Positions 55,150 through 64,000 of a DNA stretch of 64,000 bases are shown here, in pieces. Each line of letters starts with the position of its first letter. Within the stretch, counting starts at the first letter, position 1. The DNA comes from Lysinibacillus sp. G4S2 (GTDB lineage Bacteria > Bacillota > Bacilli > Bacillales_A > Planococcaceae): assembly GCF_030348505.1 (NCBI RefSeq), contig NZ_JAUCFJ010000002.1, positions 5,398,001-5,462,000 of the forward strand, written 5' to 3'. The notes under the pieces were generated by a model. The model saw only the letters and a program-made list of their open reading frames with translations, was not told the DNA's origin and searched no databases. A program made the position numbers and the translations under genes.

Positions 55150-56019
55150 TTACTTTGGAAGTTGATTTTGTACTTTATACAAATCTACTTCAAGAGCCAA
55201 TTGATGCATGTATGGCTCTAAATCTAAATAATTATCTCCATATTCAAAAATGTTAACATTATAGCATTCTTTCCATTGTTTCTTTAATTCCTCATCCACG
55301 CCTTTTGACATAAATATGTAATGGGGATTACTTTCCACTTTAGTTCTGTTAGTTAATTCTAACTGTAAGTTAATATCAGGATCATTTAAACTATACCCTA
55401 AAAAGACTACTGTATGAGTTAAAAATAGAGCTTTTAATACATTGTAAAAATCTATATTCTCTCTACGAGCCATAAAAAATTCATTATCAGTAAATATAAT
55501 ATTATTTACATCATCAATGGTTCCATGCGCTTTAATAATGAGATTTTGTGATGATCTTAAATTAGAAATTAACTTGCTGATAGGATCATAATAATTAACA
55601 ACCGGATATCCTTGCGATCCGCAACATTGTTCATATATTTTATCGAAATTTGTAGTGACAACTATTTTACAATTTATATCTTTTATATAGTCATGAATTT
55701 TATTAGGTGAAAAATGGGGCTCATCAAAATTCTGTCTTAAAAAATCATTATATTGTCCAGAATCACAATTGTTTTTTATTGCTTGCAATGCTTTTAAATA
55801 ATCTTCTTTTTGAATCATTGAATCAATATACTTCATAGCTGGTTTATCCTCAGGAACTAAAGCTTTTACCCCTTTTATAAAATCCCCCCATGTCAAAGGA
55901 TTTTTTATTTGTGTTGTTGGTGACGTAGCTTCAGAATTTGCAGAAATTCCTGATCCCAGGAAAAATACAACTCTTTTATGAGCAATCTCTCTAATTAAAT
56001 TTGGTGGTGTACTTATCAT
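55150..56019 (-). CDS. SIR2-domain protein
   Basis: 289 residues. SIR2_2-type NAD-binding fold: V-F-F-L-G-S-G-I-S at 15-23, T-T-N-F-D near 128, catalytic His in I-K-A-H-G near 165, F-L-G-Y-S-L-N-D-P-D-I near 225. All key residues look present. Such proteins act as NAD-depleting effectors in several phage-defence systems (Thoeris ThsA, DSR, AVAST types). Overlaps the ParA gene by 4 bp (ATGA), so a coupled operon. The target of control by ParA is unknown. Confidence 0.87.
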   Translation of the reverse strand: MISTPPNLIREIAHKRVVFFLGSGISANSEATSPTTQIKNPLTWGDFIKGVKALVPEDKPAMKYIDSMIQKEDYLKALQAIKNNCDSGQYNDFLRQNFDEPHFSPNKIHDYIKDINCKIVVTTNFDKIYEQCCGSQGYPVVNYYDPISKLISNLRSSQNLIIKAHGTIDDVNNIIFTDNEFFMARRENIDFYNVLKALFLTHTVVFLGYSLNDPDINLQLELTNRTKVESNPHYIFMSKGVDEELKKQWKECYNVNIFEYGDNYLDLEPYMHQLALEVDLYKVQNQLPK

Positions 56020-57044
56020 TTTACTGCCTCCAAATTCTCTAGAATTTTACCACAGATTCCTGCAATAGTTTCTTTATAATTATTTACTTGTCCATATTGA
56101 AGACCTGTAACACCGTCTCCTCCATTCAATTGAAAAATAGGTGTATTATTTGATTGAGCTAAAGGTACCAAGCTATATAAATAAGGAACATCCCCAAGGT
56201 TTAATATATCAATATTAAATTCATCAGGTATCAATTCTTTAAGATGAGTTTCTATAACATTAGGTATTTCTTGAATAATTGCATCATAAGATTTAATAGG
56301 TCTTCTTCCATCTTTAAAGGTTTTAGTTATATATTGTTGAACTGAATAGCCTATCATCATGCTAGAATATGTAACATCTAAATTAATATTAAAGCGTGAA
56401 TAAGATGTCCCACTTCTATCCATTAAAGCTACGCCATTATTATAAGTAGACTTCCAATGATTGATCCATTTTGAAATATTTTTAACAGCCATCAAGCTAA
56501 ATATATCCGAGCCCATGGGGGTTATTATATAATCTGAATTTAGTAAAACACTTCTATTCAACGCTCCTAGCGAAGGACCCACATCTATAAAAATAAAATC
56601 ATATACATCATCGAACTTTGTACTTATACTTTTTAACCAATTACTTTTTCTAAAGCCTTCAACTGAACCTGATACACATTTATTCCAAGCATCACTTAAA
56701 ACATCTTCAATAATAGAAATATTAGGATCACCTGGTATTAAATCTACTCCAAATCTATTTCCCTCCCCTTTTAGTGGTTCTATATCTTCCACTCTTAATT
56801 CAGGATCACCTTGAATTAATGGCTCTAAATAGTCATATAAAGTATTGTGTGTTTTTCCCTCTTTTGTATAAAGAGTATCCCAATTCTCTTCTGGTACTAG
56901 CATTTGCGTTGTATTTGCTTGAGGATCTATATCTATTATTAATACCCTTTTCCCTAACTCTAAGGAAAAAAATGCGGCAATATTAACCCCTAATGTAGTT
57001 TTACCAACGCCACCCTTATTATTAAAAAAAGTTATAACTTCCAA
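56016..57044 (-). CDS. ParA-family ATPase coupled to SIR2
   Basis: 342 residues from TTG 57044 placed after AAAGGAGGGG (frame extends to 57116). Deviant Walker A N-K-G-G-V-G-K-T-T near 10-18, D-I-D-P-Q-A-N, Walker B F-I-F-I-D-V-G-P-S-L near 150. Longer C-terminal half than plasmid ParA (~260), with L-V-P-L-A-Q-S. No ParB follows; SIR2 does. Begins 73 bp from the island end. Candidate sensor/ATPase of a defence module or a partition-like function of the element. Confidence 0.86.
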   Translation of the reverse strand: MEVITFFNNKGGVGKTTLGVNIAAFFSLELGKRVLIIDIDPQANTTQMLVPEENWDTLYTKEGKTHNTLYDYLEPLIQGDPELRVEDIEPLKGEGNRFGVDLIPGDPNISIIEDVLSDAWNKCVSGSVEGFRKSNWLKSISTKFDDVYDFIFIDVGPSLGALNRSVLLNSDYIITPMGSDIFSLMAVKNISKWINHWKSTYNNGVALMDRSGTSYSRFNINLDVTYSSMMIGYSVQQYITKTFKDGRRPIKSYDAIIQEIPNVIETHLKELIPDEFNIDILNLGDVPYLYSLVPLAQSNNTPIFQLNGGDGVTGLQYGQVNNYKETIAGICGKILENLEAVK

Positions 57045-57066
57045 AAAAACCCCTCCTTTAAATTTA

Positions 57067-57106
57067 ATTATACACAAAAAAAAAGTTACTTCTAATGAAG
57101 TAACTA
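57067..57106 (-). promoter_or_regulatory. Island-borne rlmH terminator and parA -10 box
   Basis: On the minus strand, right after rlmH and the att arm, AGTTACTTC-ATTA-GAAGTAACT followed by eight T ends rlmH transcription. TATAAT (57067-57072) just beyond is a likely -10 for parA. Confidence 0.65.
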
Positions 57107-57107
57107 A

Positions 57108-57137
57108 AAACCTCACTTACTTATGATACGGTTCACC
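57108..57137 (-). other. att site 6, island/rlmH junction
   Basis: Core 57117-57137 is the end of rlmH (codons for G-E-P-Y-H-K-stop). Island-side arm AAACCTCACTTAC at 57108-57120. This matches the known SCC attachment site position in rlmH of staphylococci. Confidence 0.94.
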
Positions 57138-57596
57138 CTTCATAATCCTAAAACTTCTATAAACCTGCTCCACCAATACAAGCTTCATTAGCTGATGCGG
57201 TAATGTCATCTTTCCAAATGATTGCTGTTCATCAGCTCGTTTCAAAACATCATCGTGTAAACCAAGGGAGCCGCCAATGACGAACGCGATTTTGCTTTTG
57301 CCGTAGGTCATGAGGGATTCAAGATCTGCCGCCATTTGTTCAGAGGTTTTCATTTTGCCATTAATGGCTAGGGCGATAACGTATGTATCTGGGCCGATTT
57401 TAGATAGAATACGTTCACCCTCTTTTTTCTTAACGATTTCCATTTCGGCATCGCTTAGCTGCTCGGGTGCTTTTTCATCTGGTACCTCGATTACATCCAT
57501 TTTTGCATAGCCACCGAGACGTTTTACATATTCATCAATACCCATTTTTAAGTACTTTTCTTTTAGTTTTCCGACTGATACAATCGTTATATTCAC
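57117..57596 (-). CDS. rlmH: 23S rRNA pseudouridine-1915 N3-methyltransferase
   Basis: 159 residues, standard RlmH (SPOUT class): [14 protein letters not shown] start, G-G-S-L-G-L-H and the knot end [15 protein letters not shown]. Methylates N3 of pseudouridine 1915 in 23S rRNA helix 69. The stop is intact: the island sits exactly at the gene's end without changing its product. Chromosomal neighbour order (htrC, CxxH gene) is normal. Confidence 0.97.
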   Translation of the reverse strand: MNITIVSVGKLKEKYLKMGIDEYVKRLGGYAKMDVIEVPDEKAPEQLSDAEMEIVKKKEGERILSKIGPDTYVIALAINGKMKTSEQMAADLESLMTYGKSKIAFVIGGSLGLHDDVLKRADEQQSFGKMTLPHQLMKLVLVEQVYRSFRIMKGEPYHK

Positions 57597-57686
57597 ACGT
57601 TATCCACCTTTACAATTCATTTACAAACAACTTATCCACAAAAGTTATCAACATATCCACATAGCATTCCTATATATTGTGTAAAG

Positions 57687-57851
57687 TTATTTACTTGATA
57701 CAATATATTCTGCAGGCTGTTCACAGTAGTTACATTTTGTGGATAACTTTTTATCCTCTTCGACTTTATCCATAATTGGGAACTCTTTTTGCTCAGCCAC
57801 AAACATGTCTAAAGCGTGATCTATATGGTTTTCACAGCTGTATTTTTCCAT
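57687..57851 (-). CDS. CxxH/CxxC small protein
   Basis: 54 residues from ATG 57851 after AGAGGTG (frame extends to 57887). Cys pattern C-E-N-H near 5 and C-N-Y-C near 39, acidic middle. A small conserved Bacilli protein usually found between htrC and rlmH; function unknown, probably zinc-binding. Confidence 0.82.
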   Translation of the reverse strand: MEKYSCENHIDHALDMFVAEQKEFPIMDKVEEDKKLSTKCNYCEQPAEYIVSSK

Positions 57852-58068
57852 TTTTACACCTCTTCTTATTTTTCTAAATTTCCACAAACTTATTCACAAT
57901 TTGGTCTATGTTATCCACAGTCTATTGTAACAAAGGACAAGCGAGTATGGAAGATAGGCTTTCTATCGCTATTCGTTGGTGTAATGTTATTATTCACAAT
58001 TTTCTAGTTATCCACAATATTTTCTAAATCATTCTTAATAATTCATTCAACTGCTTCCGAATATTTTT

Positions 58069-58238
58069 TATTCATCACCATAATGTGGGGTTGATTTCCG
58101 TTCCGACTGGGCGCTTTTCCGCTGTCGCTTCGCTTTCGCACAGAGCAAAGCTTCCTGGAGGCGTCCAGCCATAACGAAGATCAACTTATATACATGGCAT
58201 ACGTTTTTTAACAAATGTCATCCAAAACTTTTTATTCC
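58069..58238. mobile_element. MITE-like element, copy 7 (shortened)
   Basis: TTCATCACCATAATGTGG, TTGATTTCCGTTCCGACTGG, GCTTCGCTTTCGCACAGAG, AGCTTCCTGGAGGCGTC, then ATGTCATCCAAAACTTTTT at the right. The middle (the CAGGGTCTCATCTG block) is deleted. Lies between the CxxH gene and htrC. Confidence 0.7.
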
Positions 58239-58241
58239 ACA

Positions 58242-58279
58242 AAAAATCAGTGAGGATTCCATAATCCCCACTGATTTTT
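58242..58279 (-). terminator. Terminator of htrC
   Basis: AAAAATCAGTGAGGAT and ATCCCCACTGATTTTT pair with one mismatch. Confidence 0.85.
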
Positions 58280-58282
58280 AAT

Positions 58283-59575
58283 TTACAATGAATTGCTATT
58301 TGTTAATGTTAGTGATAGGTCTACTAATTTACCTTGACGATATACTTTCATCGTTAATTTATCACCAATTTTTTTGTTGTTATATAAATGTTTGCGTAAA
58401 TCGATTGCTGTTTCGATTTTTTTGCCATCCATTTCAACAATAACATCGTACTGTTGCGCGCCTGCTTTTGATGCTGGTGAGTCATTCACAACATCTGTGA
58501 TAACAACACCTGTTGTAATGTCTTTTGGCAATTTTAACGTTTCTTGTTGGTAGAATGACGGTACATCCGTTAAGTCTACGAATGAAATACCCATTGTTGG
58601 ACGGTTCATTTCACCATTTTTCTCTAATTCCTCGATAATTGGAATTGCTGAGTTAATTGGAATTGAGAAGCCTAGACCCTCAACAGAGGATTCAGCGATT
58701 TTCATTGAGTTAATGCCGACTAAATCACCAGCAAGGTTAACAAGTGCTCCACCACTATTACCAGGGTTGATTGCTGCGTCTGTTTGTAATACTTCTTGTT
58801 GCCAATCTACTGTGCCATCACTATTTATGTCAACCGGTACAGAACGGTCCTTACCAGAAACAACACCTGTTGTAACAGAGCCATAGAATTCTAAGCCAAG
58901 TGGGTTACCAATTGCGATTACTGTTTCACCTTGTTTTAGTACATCTGAGTTACCGAATTTCGCAACCGTTTTAACATCTTTAGAACTGATTGAAATAACC
59001 GCTAAGTCTGTCCAAATATCACGACCAACTAATTGTGCTACTTCTTTCGTTCCATCTGGCATTGTTACCTCTAACTGTTTTGCACCTTCAATAACATGGT
59101 TATTTGTCACGATAAAGGCTTTATCACCTTGTACTTTATAAATAACACCTGAGCCGCTTCCAGCAGGTTTGTCTGTTGTAGATGGAGGATTCCAAAGTCC
59201 ACCGCTTGTCACTTCTTGAATATTAGTAATCCCTACAACAGCCCCTGAAGTCTTGTCTACCGCTTTCGTAACATCAGTTGTTACTTCTGTTGCAACTTGA
59301 TTAATGTTTGTTTCATTCTTACCTGTGGCGCTTGAACCTGGCATTTGATTTACAAGTCCAGGTAACATGAGCCAAACGAGTAGAGCGCCTATGATGACAC
59401 CGATAAAGCCGGTAAATAAATAACCACCCTTACCTCCGCCACGGCCTTTCTTTTTATGACGCTTCTCTTGCATTTCTCGCTCCTCTCGTTCGAGTCTCTC
59501 CTGAAGAGGTGATTTCTGTATTTCATCGTTATTTAGAAAATCACTGTTTTTATCATCATCTTGAAAATTACTCAT
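58283..59575 (-). CDS. htrC: HtrA-like serine protease (HtrC/YyxA)
   Basis: 430 residues from ATG 59575, 9 bases after AAAGG (an ATG at 59584 lies on the ribosome site). Basic cytoplasmic start, TM helix about 50-72, trypsin-like domain with catalytic His (T-N-N-H-V-I), Asp (T-D-L-A-V-I) and Ser (P-G-N-S-G-G-A-L), then a PDZ domain (~330-425). Membrane-anchored envelope quality-control protease. Last gene of the walRKHIJ-htrC cluster. Confidence 0.92.
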   Translation of the reverse strand: MSNFQDDDKNSDFLNNDEIQKSPLQERLEREEREMQEKRHKKKGRGGGKGGYLFTGFIGVIIGALLVWLMLPGLVNQMPGSSATGKNETNINQVATEVTTDVTKAVDKTSGAVVGITNIQEVTSGGLWNPPSTTDKPAGSGSGVIYKVQGDKAFIVTNNHVIEGAKQLEVTMPDGTKEVAQLVGRDIWTDLAVISISSKDVKTVAKFGNSDVLKQGETVIAIGNPLGLEFYGSVTTGVVSGKDRSVPVDINSDGTVDWQQEVLQTDAAINPGNSGGALVNLAGDLVGINSMKIAESSVEGLGFSIPINSAIPIIEELEKNGEMNRPTMGISFVDLTDVPSFYQQETLKLPKDITTGVVITDVVNDSPASKAGAQQYDVIVEMDGKKIETAIDLRKHLYNNKKIGDKLTMKVYRQGKLVDLSLTLTNSNSL

Positions 59576-59679
59576 TGTCCTCATCCTTTCACTTATTAGT
59601 ATTTGTTAGTTGTTACCCTAATATTACGATTCAAACATTAAAATCAGATGAAAAATAAATAAAATGGGTATAAAAAATA

Positions 59680-59718
59680 GCTGTACAAAAGCATTTCTAT
59701 AAAATGCTTTTGTACAGC
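59680..59718 (-). terminator. Terminator of walJ
   Basis: GCTGTACAAAAGCATTT and AAATGCTTTTGTACAGC are exact complements, with a T-run on the minus strand. Confidence 0.88.
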
Positions 59719-59738
59719 CTCATTAAAGATTCATTTTT

Positions 59739-60530
59739 TTAAACTGTGACTAATTTCGTCGGTTCTTCCGCTTCTGTATCAAATAAATTTAAATACTCTC
59801 CGACAATAATGCCGCAGGATTGCAAAGTTTGTGTAACACTCATGCGCGCAAGCTCTTTCATGTTATTATCCTTACTTAAATGTGATAAATAAATATTTGT
59901 TGGTTTTTCAAATACGACCTCACTCATTGCAATAGCTGCATCCTCATTTGAAACGTGCCCTACATCACTTAAAATACGACGTTTTATTGACCATGGGTAG
60001 CGTCCCATTTGCAGCATATTGACATCGTGATTACTTTCAAATACGAAGGAATCAGCACCTCGAATGATACCCTTCATACGGTCGCTGACATAGCCTGTAT
60101 CCGTAATAACAACAAGCTTGCGCCCATTTTCATGAAAGCTATAAAACATTGGATCTGCGGCATCATGTGATACGGCAAAGGATTCAACAGCTAATGAACC
60201 AAAATGCTTGACTGTATCCATTTCAAATTCAAAACGTTGCTCTAAAGGTATATCACCAACAAGCCCGTCCATCGCTTGCCATGTTTTGTTGTTGGCATAA
60301 ATAGGTACATTATATTTTCGTGCCAATACACCTATCCCTTTAATATGATCACTATGCTCATGTGTAACGAAAATACCACTTAGCTGTTTCATATTGCGGT
60401 CGATTTTTGTAAATAGTTGCTCCATCTTTTTGCCGCTGAGACCCGCATCGACAATAAATGCATGATCATCATTCTCTACATAAATCGAATTGCCTGTACT
60501 ACCACTTGCTAAAACACTAAATTGCATCAT
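59739..60530 (-). CDS. walJ: WalJ/YycJ metallo-beta-lactamase-fold protein
   Basis: 263 residues. MBL motifs [18 protein letters not shown] near 57, F-E-S-N-H-D-V near 150, Y-L-S-H-L-S-K-D-N near 215. In the wal operon; YycJ is a 5'-3' exonuclease-type MBL protein linked to DNA repair/cell-wall coordination. Starts inside the walI stop region (ATGATG). Confidence 0.93.
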   Translation of the reverse strand: MMQFSVLASGSTGNSIYVENDDHAFIVDAGLSGKKMEQLFTKIDRNMKQLSGIFVTHEHSDHIKGIGVLARKYNVPIYANNKTWQAMDGLVGDIPLEQRFEFEMDTVKHFGSLAVESFAVSHDAADPMFYSFHENGRKLVVITDTGYVSDRMKGIIRGADSFVFESNHDVNMLQMGRYPWSIKRRILSDVGHVSNEDAAIAMSEVVFEKPTNIYLSHLSKDNNMKELARMSVTQTLQSCGIIVGEYLNLFDTEAEEPTKLVTV

Positions 60531-61357
60531 TCAACTCCCCAGTCTTCCTCTTCGCCCTCTTGCTTGTCTCCTTGGATTTCAATAACATTACCTTCACTAG
60601 CATTGACAAAATATTCTTCTGTTTCTCCATCTAACTTCACTTTTACTTCCCATGTTGGTACAAACACTTGCGTTTCCGTGAAATAACCTTTTGTCGAGTA
60701 ACCTAACTTCATTTGCGTAATACGCGATTCTGGCTTTAGTAGGTTTTTATTATAAAGTGTCTGGATAATTTGAAGTGGTGGTATGACCGTTTCCTGTTTC
60801 TCCATTTCTTCAATATTATCAAGCATCGTTTGATCATACATTGTAACTTCGTTGTCTGCATTCCATTGTACTTTTAATAAGGCACTCTCATTGTAATAGA
60901 ACATTCGATTCCCTTTTTTCTGGAAGAAAATCGCAACTCGTTGCTCATGATCTACCTTCCATAAGGCATAGGAATCTCCTTCTTTAACGTTTGCATGGAC
61001 AAACTCTGTAATGCTTGTATCATCATTATTTCGTAATTTCACAGGCTTTGCAAAATCAACATGTAAATGTGTATCATTTTTTGTAATATTTTCTTGCCTA
61101 TTGCTATTGGTTAAATCAGCATTTGGAAATTTATGCACTTCGCCCGTAATATAAACAACAAATTCATTACTATTTGGCAGTGAACCATACGTAATATTAT
61201 CCTCTTTTAAACGGGCTTCTATTGTTTTTTCACCAGGTATCTCTACGCTCTGCGCTTCAGTATAGCGATCTAAATACACCCAATACAAGAAGATATTTAA
61301 GATTAAAAAAACGAATATGAAAATAGATTTTGTTCTATTCCAATCCATTTTTGACAC
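60527..61357 (-). CDS. walI: WalI/YycI regulator of WalK
   Basis: 276 residues, YycI type: single TM helix near 12-30 ([12 protein letters not shown]), outside beta-rich domain. With WalH it binds WalK at the membrane to restrain or tune its kinase. Overlaps walH by 23 bp and walJ by 4 bp. Confidence 0.92.
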   Translation of the reverse strand: MSKMDWNRTKSIFIFVFLILNIFLYWVYLDRYTEAQSVEIPGEKTIEARLKEDNITYGSLPNSNEFVVYITGEVHKFPNADLTNSNRQENITKNDTHLHVDFAKPVKLRNNDDTSITEFVHANVKEGDSYALWKVDHEQRVAIFFQKKGNRMFYYNESALLKVQWNADNEVTMYDQTMLDNIEEMEKQETVIPPLQIIQTLYNKNLLKPESRITQMKLGYSTKGYFTETQVFVPTWEVKVKLDGETEEYFVNASEGNVIEIQGDKQEGEEEDWGVE

Positions 61358-62663
61358 CTCCTAATGTTTCAGGCGTCAGATTCGTCCATACACCGTTACG
61401 AATAGCAAACCAGCACGGTTCTAATGTCATAGTTTCTTTATTTTTATTTTGAGTTAAATAATAACCCACCACAATATCATCTAAGTCTGATAATACAATG
61501 TTATTAAGTTTTTTAATCTTTTCAACGATTTCCGATCCTGATGACAGTTCTTTAATCTCCTTTTCGGATGGAATATCTAAATCTAAGGAATAGTATGGAC
61601 GTTTGTAGCGGAAAATACGATTATCTCCCCAAACAGTTGTAATTCGATTCATAGCCTGATCACTAAACACAGGTAATCCATGTAAATATAGCTGATAATC
61701 TAATTGATTATTATTTGTACTTGTCGATACATAGCGATAATCAGCTGTAAAACCTCCGTGTTCATTGATAAATTCAAAACTATCCGTCAAGAGCTTAGAA
61801 GGTTCAATTATTACACTACTTTCTGCAGTAGGATAAACAAAGATCAATGATTTTAAATTCTTATCAACCGTCATCAGTGACATACCATCTTGATATTTTA
61901 CAGAGTTTGGACTTTCATCAGTACGCTGAACAACGTTTGGTTCTGTAAATAATACATCTTTAAAAACATCTGGTGATTTCTCGTTGATAAAATACGTATA
62001 TTTAGTGGATTCAACTTTATCGTTAGGAATATAAAGTGAAGTAAAACGATCACGCTCCACTTCTTTAAAAGAGCCGTATGTTTTCGCTGGCTCAATAATA
62101 TTCCGTACAAATTGGTTAGCATTTTGTAGACTAACATGTGAACGCATCAATGTTTCATTATTGCTACTAATGAAAAACAACTGTAATTCTTTGTTATTAT
62201 AATTACTCCAATCTATAATCATACGATTAAAGGTTGTTTCAGGTAGCTCCTTATCAGCAAACTGAAAAATTGAGCTAAAGGCAGAGTAAGGAATTTCACC
62301 AGCAAAAAAGATAGTCATGCAATTATTAGTACGAATCATCTCGTTTATAGAGTCGGCTGTAAGGTTATTATTATCGCGCACTAAATCTACATTCCAACCT
62401 ACAAATGATTTCATAATATCTTCCATTGCATTATTAGATATAGTTCCGGTAAATTCCTTATCAAAACGGTAAATAGCCTTATAAGGACGAATTACATCCT
62501 CCATTTTTTTTTGTGGCCCAATTTGGATTTCTTTTTCCTCAGTTTTTTCAATAACTTTATAATCTGGCGTGTATGTCCAATTCATAAAGGTTAAAACTAC
62601 ACTTAGCAAAACGAGTAGGAATAATACAACTGATTTAACAGGTTCTATATATTTCATTCCCAC
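61335..62663 (-). CDS. walH: WalH/YycH regulator of WalK
   Basis: 442 residues, TM helix near 10-28, large outside domain of YycH fold ending in a region with V-G-Y-Y-L-T-Q-N. Overlaps walK by 10 bp. Partner of WalI in WalK control. Confidence 0.92.
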   Translation of the reverse strand: MGMKYIEPVKSVVLFLLVLLSVVLTFMNWTYTPDYKVIEKTEEKEIQIGPQKKMEDVIRPYKAIYRFDKEFTGTISNNAMEDIMKSFVGWNVDLVRDNNNLTADSINEMIRTNNCMTIFFAGEIPYSAFSSIFQFADKELPETTFNRMIIDWSNYNNKELQLFFISSNNETLMRSHVSLQNANQFVRNIIEPAKTYGSFKEVERDRFTSLYIPNDKVESTKYTYFINEKSPDVFKDVLFTEPNVVQRTDESPNSVKYQDGMSLMTVDKNLKSLIFVYPTAESSVIIEPSKLLTDSFEFINEHGGFTADYRYVSTSTNNNQLDYQLYLHGLPVFSDQAMNRITTVWGDNRIFRYKRPYYSLDLDIPSEKEIKELSSGSEIVEKIKKLNNIVLSDLDDIVVGYYLTQNKNKETMTLEPCWFAIRNGVWTNLTPETLGGVKNGLE

Positions 62664-64000
62664 TCACCTGCCTCGTCAAAATCATCTAAATCAAGTGGTA
62701 ATGTGAAGAAAACCGTTGTTCCTTGACCTTCCTCACTTTCAGCCCATATTTTACCACCATGAGCTTCAATCATTTCCCTGGCAATAGCTAACCCTAGACC
62801 TGTGCCTCCCATAGAACGAGCTCGGGCACGATCCACACGATAAAAACGCTCAAAAATACGTACCACATTTTCCTTAGGAATTCCCATACCATCATCAGAA
62901 ATCATAACCTTTAGCATATTCCCCTGCGCTGTAAAGCCAAAGCGAATATTACCTCCATCTGGTGAATATTTAATAGCGTTGGAAATGATATTATCGATAA
63001 CCTGTGTCACCTTATCAGTATCAATTTCTACATAATAAGATGCCTCTGGGAATAAACGTTCAAACATCACTTTGTCTGATTTAGACATTTCAAAACGATC
63101 GATAATACGGTTAAAGAATGAATGGAATAGAACAATATCTTTATTCAACTCATAATCTGCACTATCCATACGTGATAACTGCAATAAATCATTTACTAAG
63201 CGGATCATACGCTCTGTCTCTGTTTGTGTGACATTCAAAAATGTCGGAGCAATGTTTTCATCTTTCCATGCACCATCTGCTAACGCCTCTAAATAACTGC
63301 GCATCGTCGTTAATGGTGTCCGTAATTCATGTGATACATTCGATACAAATTCTCGACGATCCATCTCTATCTTTTCCTGCTCAGTAATATCGTGCAGTAC
63401 GGTAATTAAACCATTAATAAAACCTGTTTCTTTTTGAATAACAGAGAAATTAGCACGTAAAATATACGGTGCGTCTGCTGTACTGAAATTTAAATTCACC
63501 GCATCATTCATATGAATTAAATCCTCAAAACTATACTCTTGGTCAATGCCTAAAACAGATGCAATTGGGCGACCTACTGTAATATCTCTTGAAATATGCA
63601 GTAGTTCTAGTGCTGGATCATTAATAAGAATGATGCGCCCTTTTCGATCTGTTGCAATAACCCCATCCGTCATATTACTAAGGACCGAATCGAGTTTTCG
63701 CCGCTCTGCCTCTGTAGTCGATTGCGCCTCCTGCAAGCGATTCGTCAAATGATTAAAGGTTATAGCAAGCTGTCCTATCTCATCTGTACCGTAAACTCGT
63801 ACTTTTCGTGAATAGTTTCCTTTTGCCATCGCCTGTGCTTGCTTACGCATATCTGCAATTGGCTGTGTAATTGTTCGAGCCACTAAAATCCCTAAAAAGA
63901 TAGTAACCACTAAGGACACTGCCGTTCCACCGAGGAAAATACGATTAATGTCATTCACCTGTTCGAAAACAGATTCAATATCTGCTTCAATGTAGAGTAC
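62654..64000 (-). CDS. walK: WalK sensor histidine kinase, C-terminal part
   Basis: The reading frame continues past the window end, so the N-terminal sensor and first TM lie outside. Visible: end of the extracytoplasmic part, TM2 (V-S-L-V-V-T-I-F-L-G-I-L-V-A-R), HAMP, PAS (with E-Y-S-F-E-D-L-I-H), HisKA S-H-E-L-R-T-P-L-T-T, HATPase (N-A-I-K-Y, D-D-G-M-G-I, G-T-G-L-G-L). Essential cell-wall homeostasis kinase of Firmicutes, partner WalR lies beyond the window. Confidence 0.97.
   Translation of the reverse strand, partial: VLYIEADIESVFEQVNDINRIFLGGTAVSLVVTIFLGILVARTITQPIADMRKQAQAMAKGNYSRKVRVYGTDEIGQLAITFNHLTNRLQEAQSTTEAERRKLDSVLSNMTDGVIATDRKGRIILINDPALELLHISRDITVGRPIASVLGIDQEYSFEDLIHMNDAVNLNFSTADAPYILRANFSVIQKETGFINGLITVLHDITEQEKIEMDRREFVSNVSHELRTPLTTMRSYLEALADGAWKDENIAPTFLNVTQTETERMIRLVNDLLQLSRMDSADYELNKDIVLFHSFFNRIIDRFEMSKSDKVMFERLFPEASYYVEIDTDKVTQVIDNIISNAIKYSPDGGNIRFGFTAQGNMLKVMISDDGMGIPKENVVRIFERFYRVDRARARSMGGTGLGLAIAREMIEAHGGKIWAESEEGQGTTVFFTLPLDLDDFDEAGEWE

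Larger units (their letters stand above)
24531..57137. mobile_element. Composite SCC-like island integrated at the 3' end of rlmH
   Basis: 32.6 kb bounded by direct repeats of the last codons of rlmH. Four further good copies lie inside, splitting it into five units: 24531-36052, 36052-40186, 40186-41962, 41962-44150 and 44150-57137. Only the last has a recombinase. Integration at the end of rlmH, a Ccr-like serine recombinase, Cch-like helicase and RadC/DUF1643 genes are the known marks of SCC elements of staphylococci. Extent toward lower coordinates could be larger if more decayed copies were missed. Confidence 0.88.
44150..57137. mobile_element. Recombinase-bearing SCC-like unit
   Basis: 13 kb between att sites 5 and 6 with all integration genes of the island: Ccr-like recombinase, Cch-like helicase, RadC-like and DUF1643 proteins, plus candidate defence genes at both ends (OLD-like nuclease; ParA, SIR2 and DNA methyltransferase). 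Inverted arms: GTAAGTG just inside the left core and its complement CACTTAC just inside the right core. Confidence 0.85.

Overview
The window reads as a low-GC Gram-positive chromosome, most likely a Lysinibacillus (sphaericus group) or close relative. Evidence for this is the walK-walH-walI-walJ-htrC-rlmH block at the right end, a 396-residue two-LysM M14 endopeptidase that fits the Lysinibacillus ENP1 type, an RsbK/RsbM/RsbY general-stress module of Bacillus cereus type, mqo, and repeated short MITE-like elements scattered between genes. No rRNA, tRNA or CRISPR array was seen.

Left part (1-24.5 kb), chromosome-like. It starts inside a receiver-PP2C phosphatase (rsbY-like), faced by rsbM (CheR-type methyltransferase) and rsbK (hybrid kinase). 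Then come the LysM endopeptidase, an autoregulated PadR/HAAS/membrane-protein operon, an alpha/beta hydrolase, a MarR regulator, a TetR regulator with paired SMR efflux genes, a bactofilin-like pair, a TetR/SDR divergent pair, an ankyrin protein, a decayed Crp/Fnr gene, mqo, a nucleotidyltransferase, several small or unknown genes, and VOC and metallo-beta-lactamase-fold proteins. Seven copies or remnants of one MITE-like family occur in the window; the best copy (16419-16698) has terminal inverted repeats and an 8-bp target duplication.

Central part (24.5-57.1 kb), a composite island at the 3' end of rlmH. The last codons of rlmH (Pro-Tyr-His-Lys-stop, 57117-57137) recur as near-perfect direct repeats at 24531, 36052, 40186, 41962 and 44150, with more decayed copies at about 25941, 32740 and 32931. 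This is the arrangement of staphylococcal cassette chromosome (SCC) elements: rlmH-specific integration, a large serine recombinase resembling CcrB, a Cch-like helicase, RadC-like and DUF1643 accessory genes. The unit nearest rlmH (44150-57137, about 13 kb) carries the recombinase plus an OLD-like ATPase/nuclease, an orphan DNA methyltransferase, and a ParA-SIR2 operon. The units further out carry no recombinase: a GAF-GAF-PAS histidine kinase; a TerD-family protein; a FadR-like regulator with a fatty-acid hydroxylase and a PhoX-type phosphatase; and a larger unit with an ECF sigma/anti-sigma pair, a stand-alone BRCT protein, a GAF-GAF-PAS-GGDEF-EAL protein, a ThDP enzyme, an LRR membrane protein and a Fic protein. 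I infer serial accretion of cargo units at one attachment site, mobilised by the one recombinase.

Right part (57.1-64 kb) is conserved chromosome, all on the minus strand: rlmH, a CxxH/CxxC protein, a MITE remnant, htrC, walJ, walI, walH and the C-terminal part of walK, which runs off the window.
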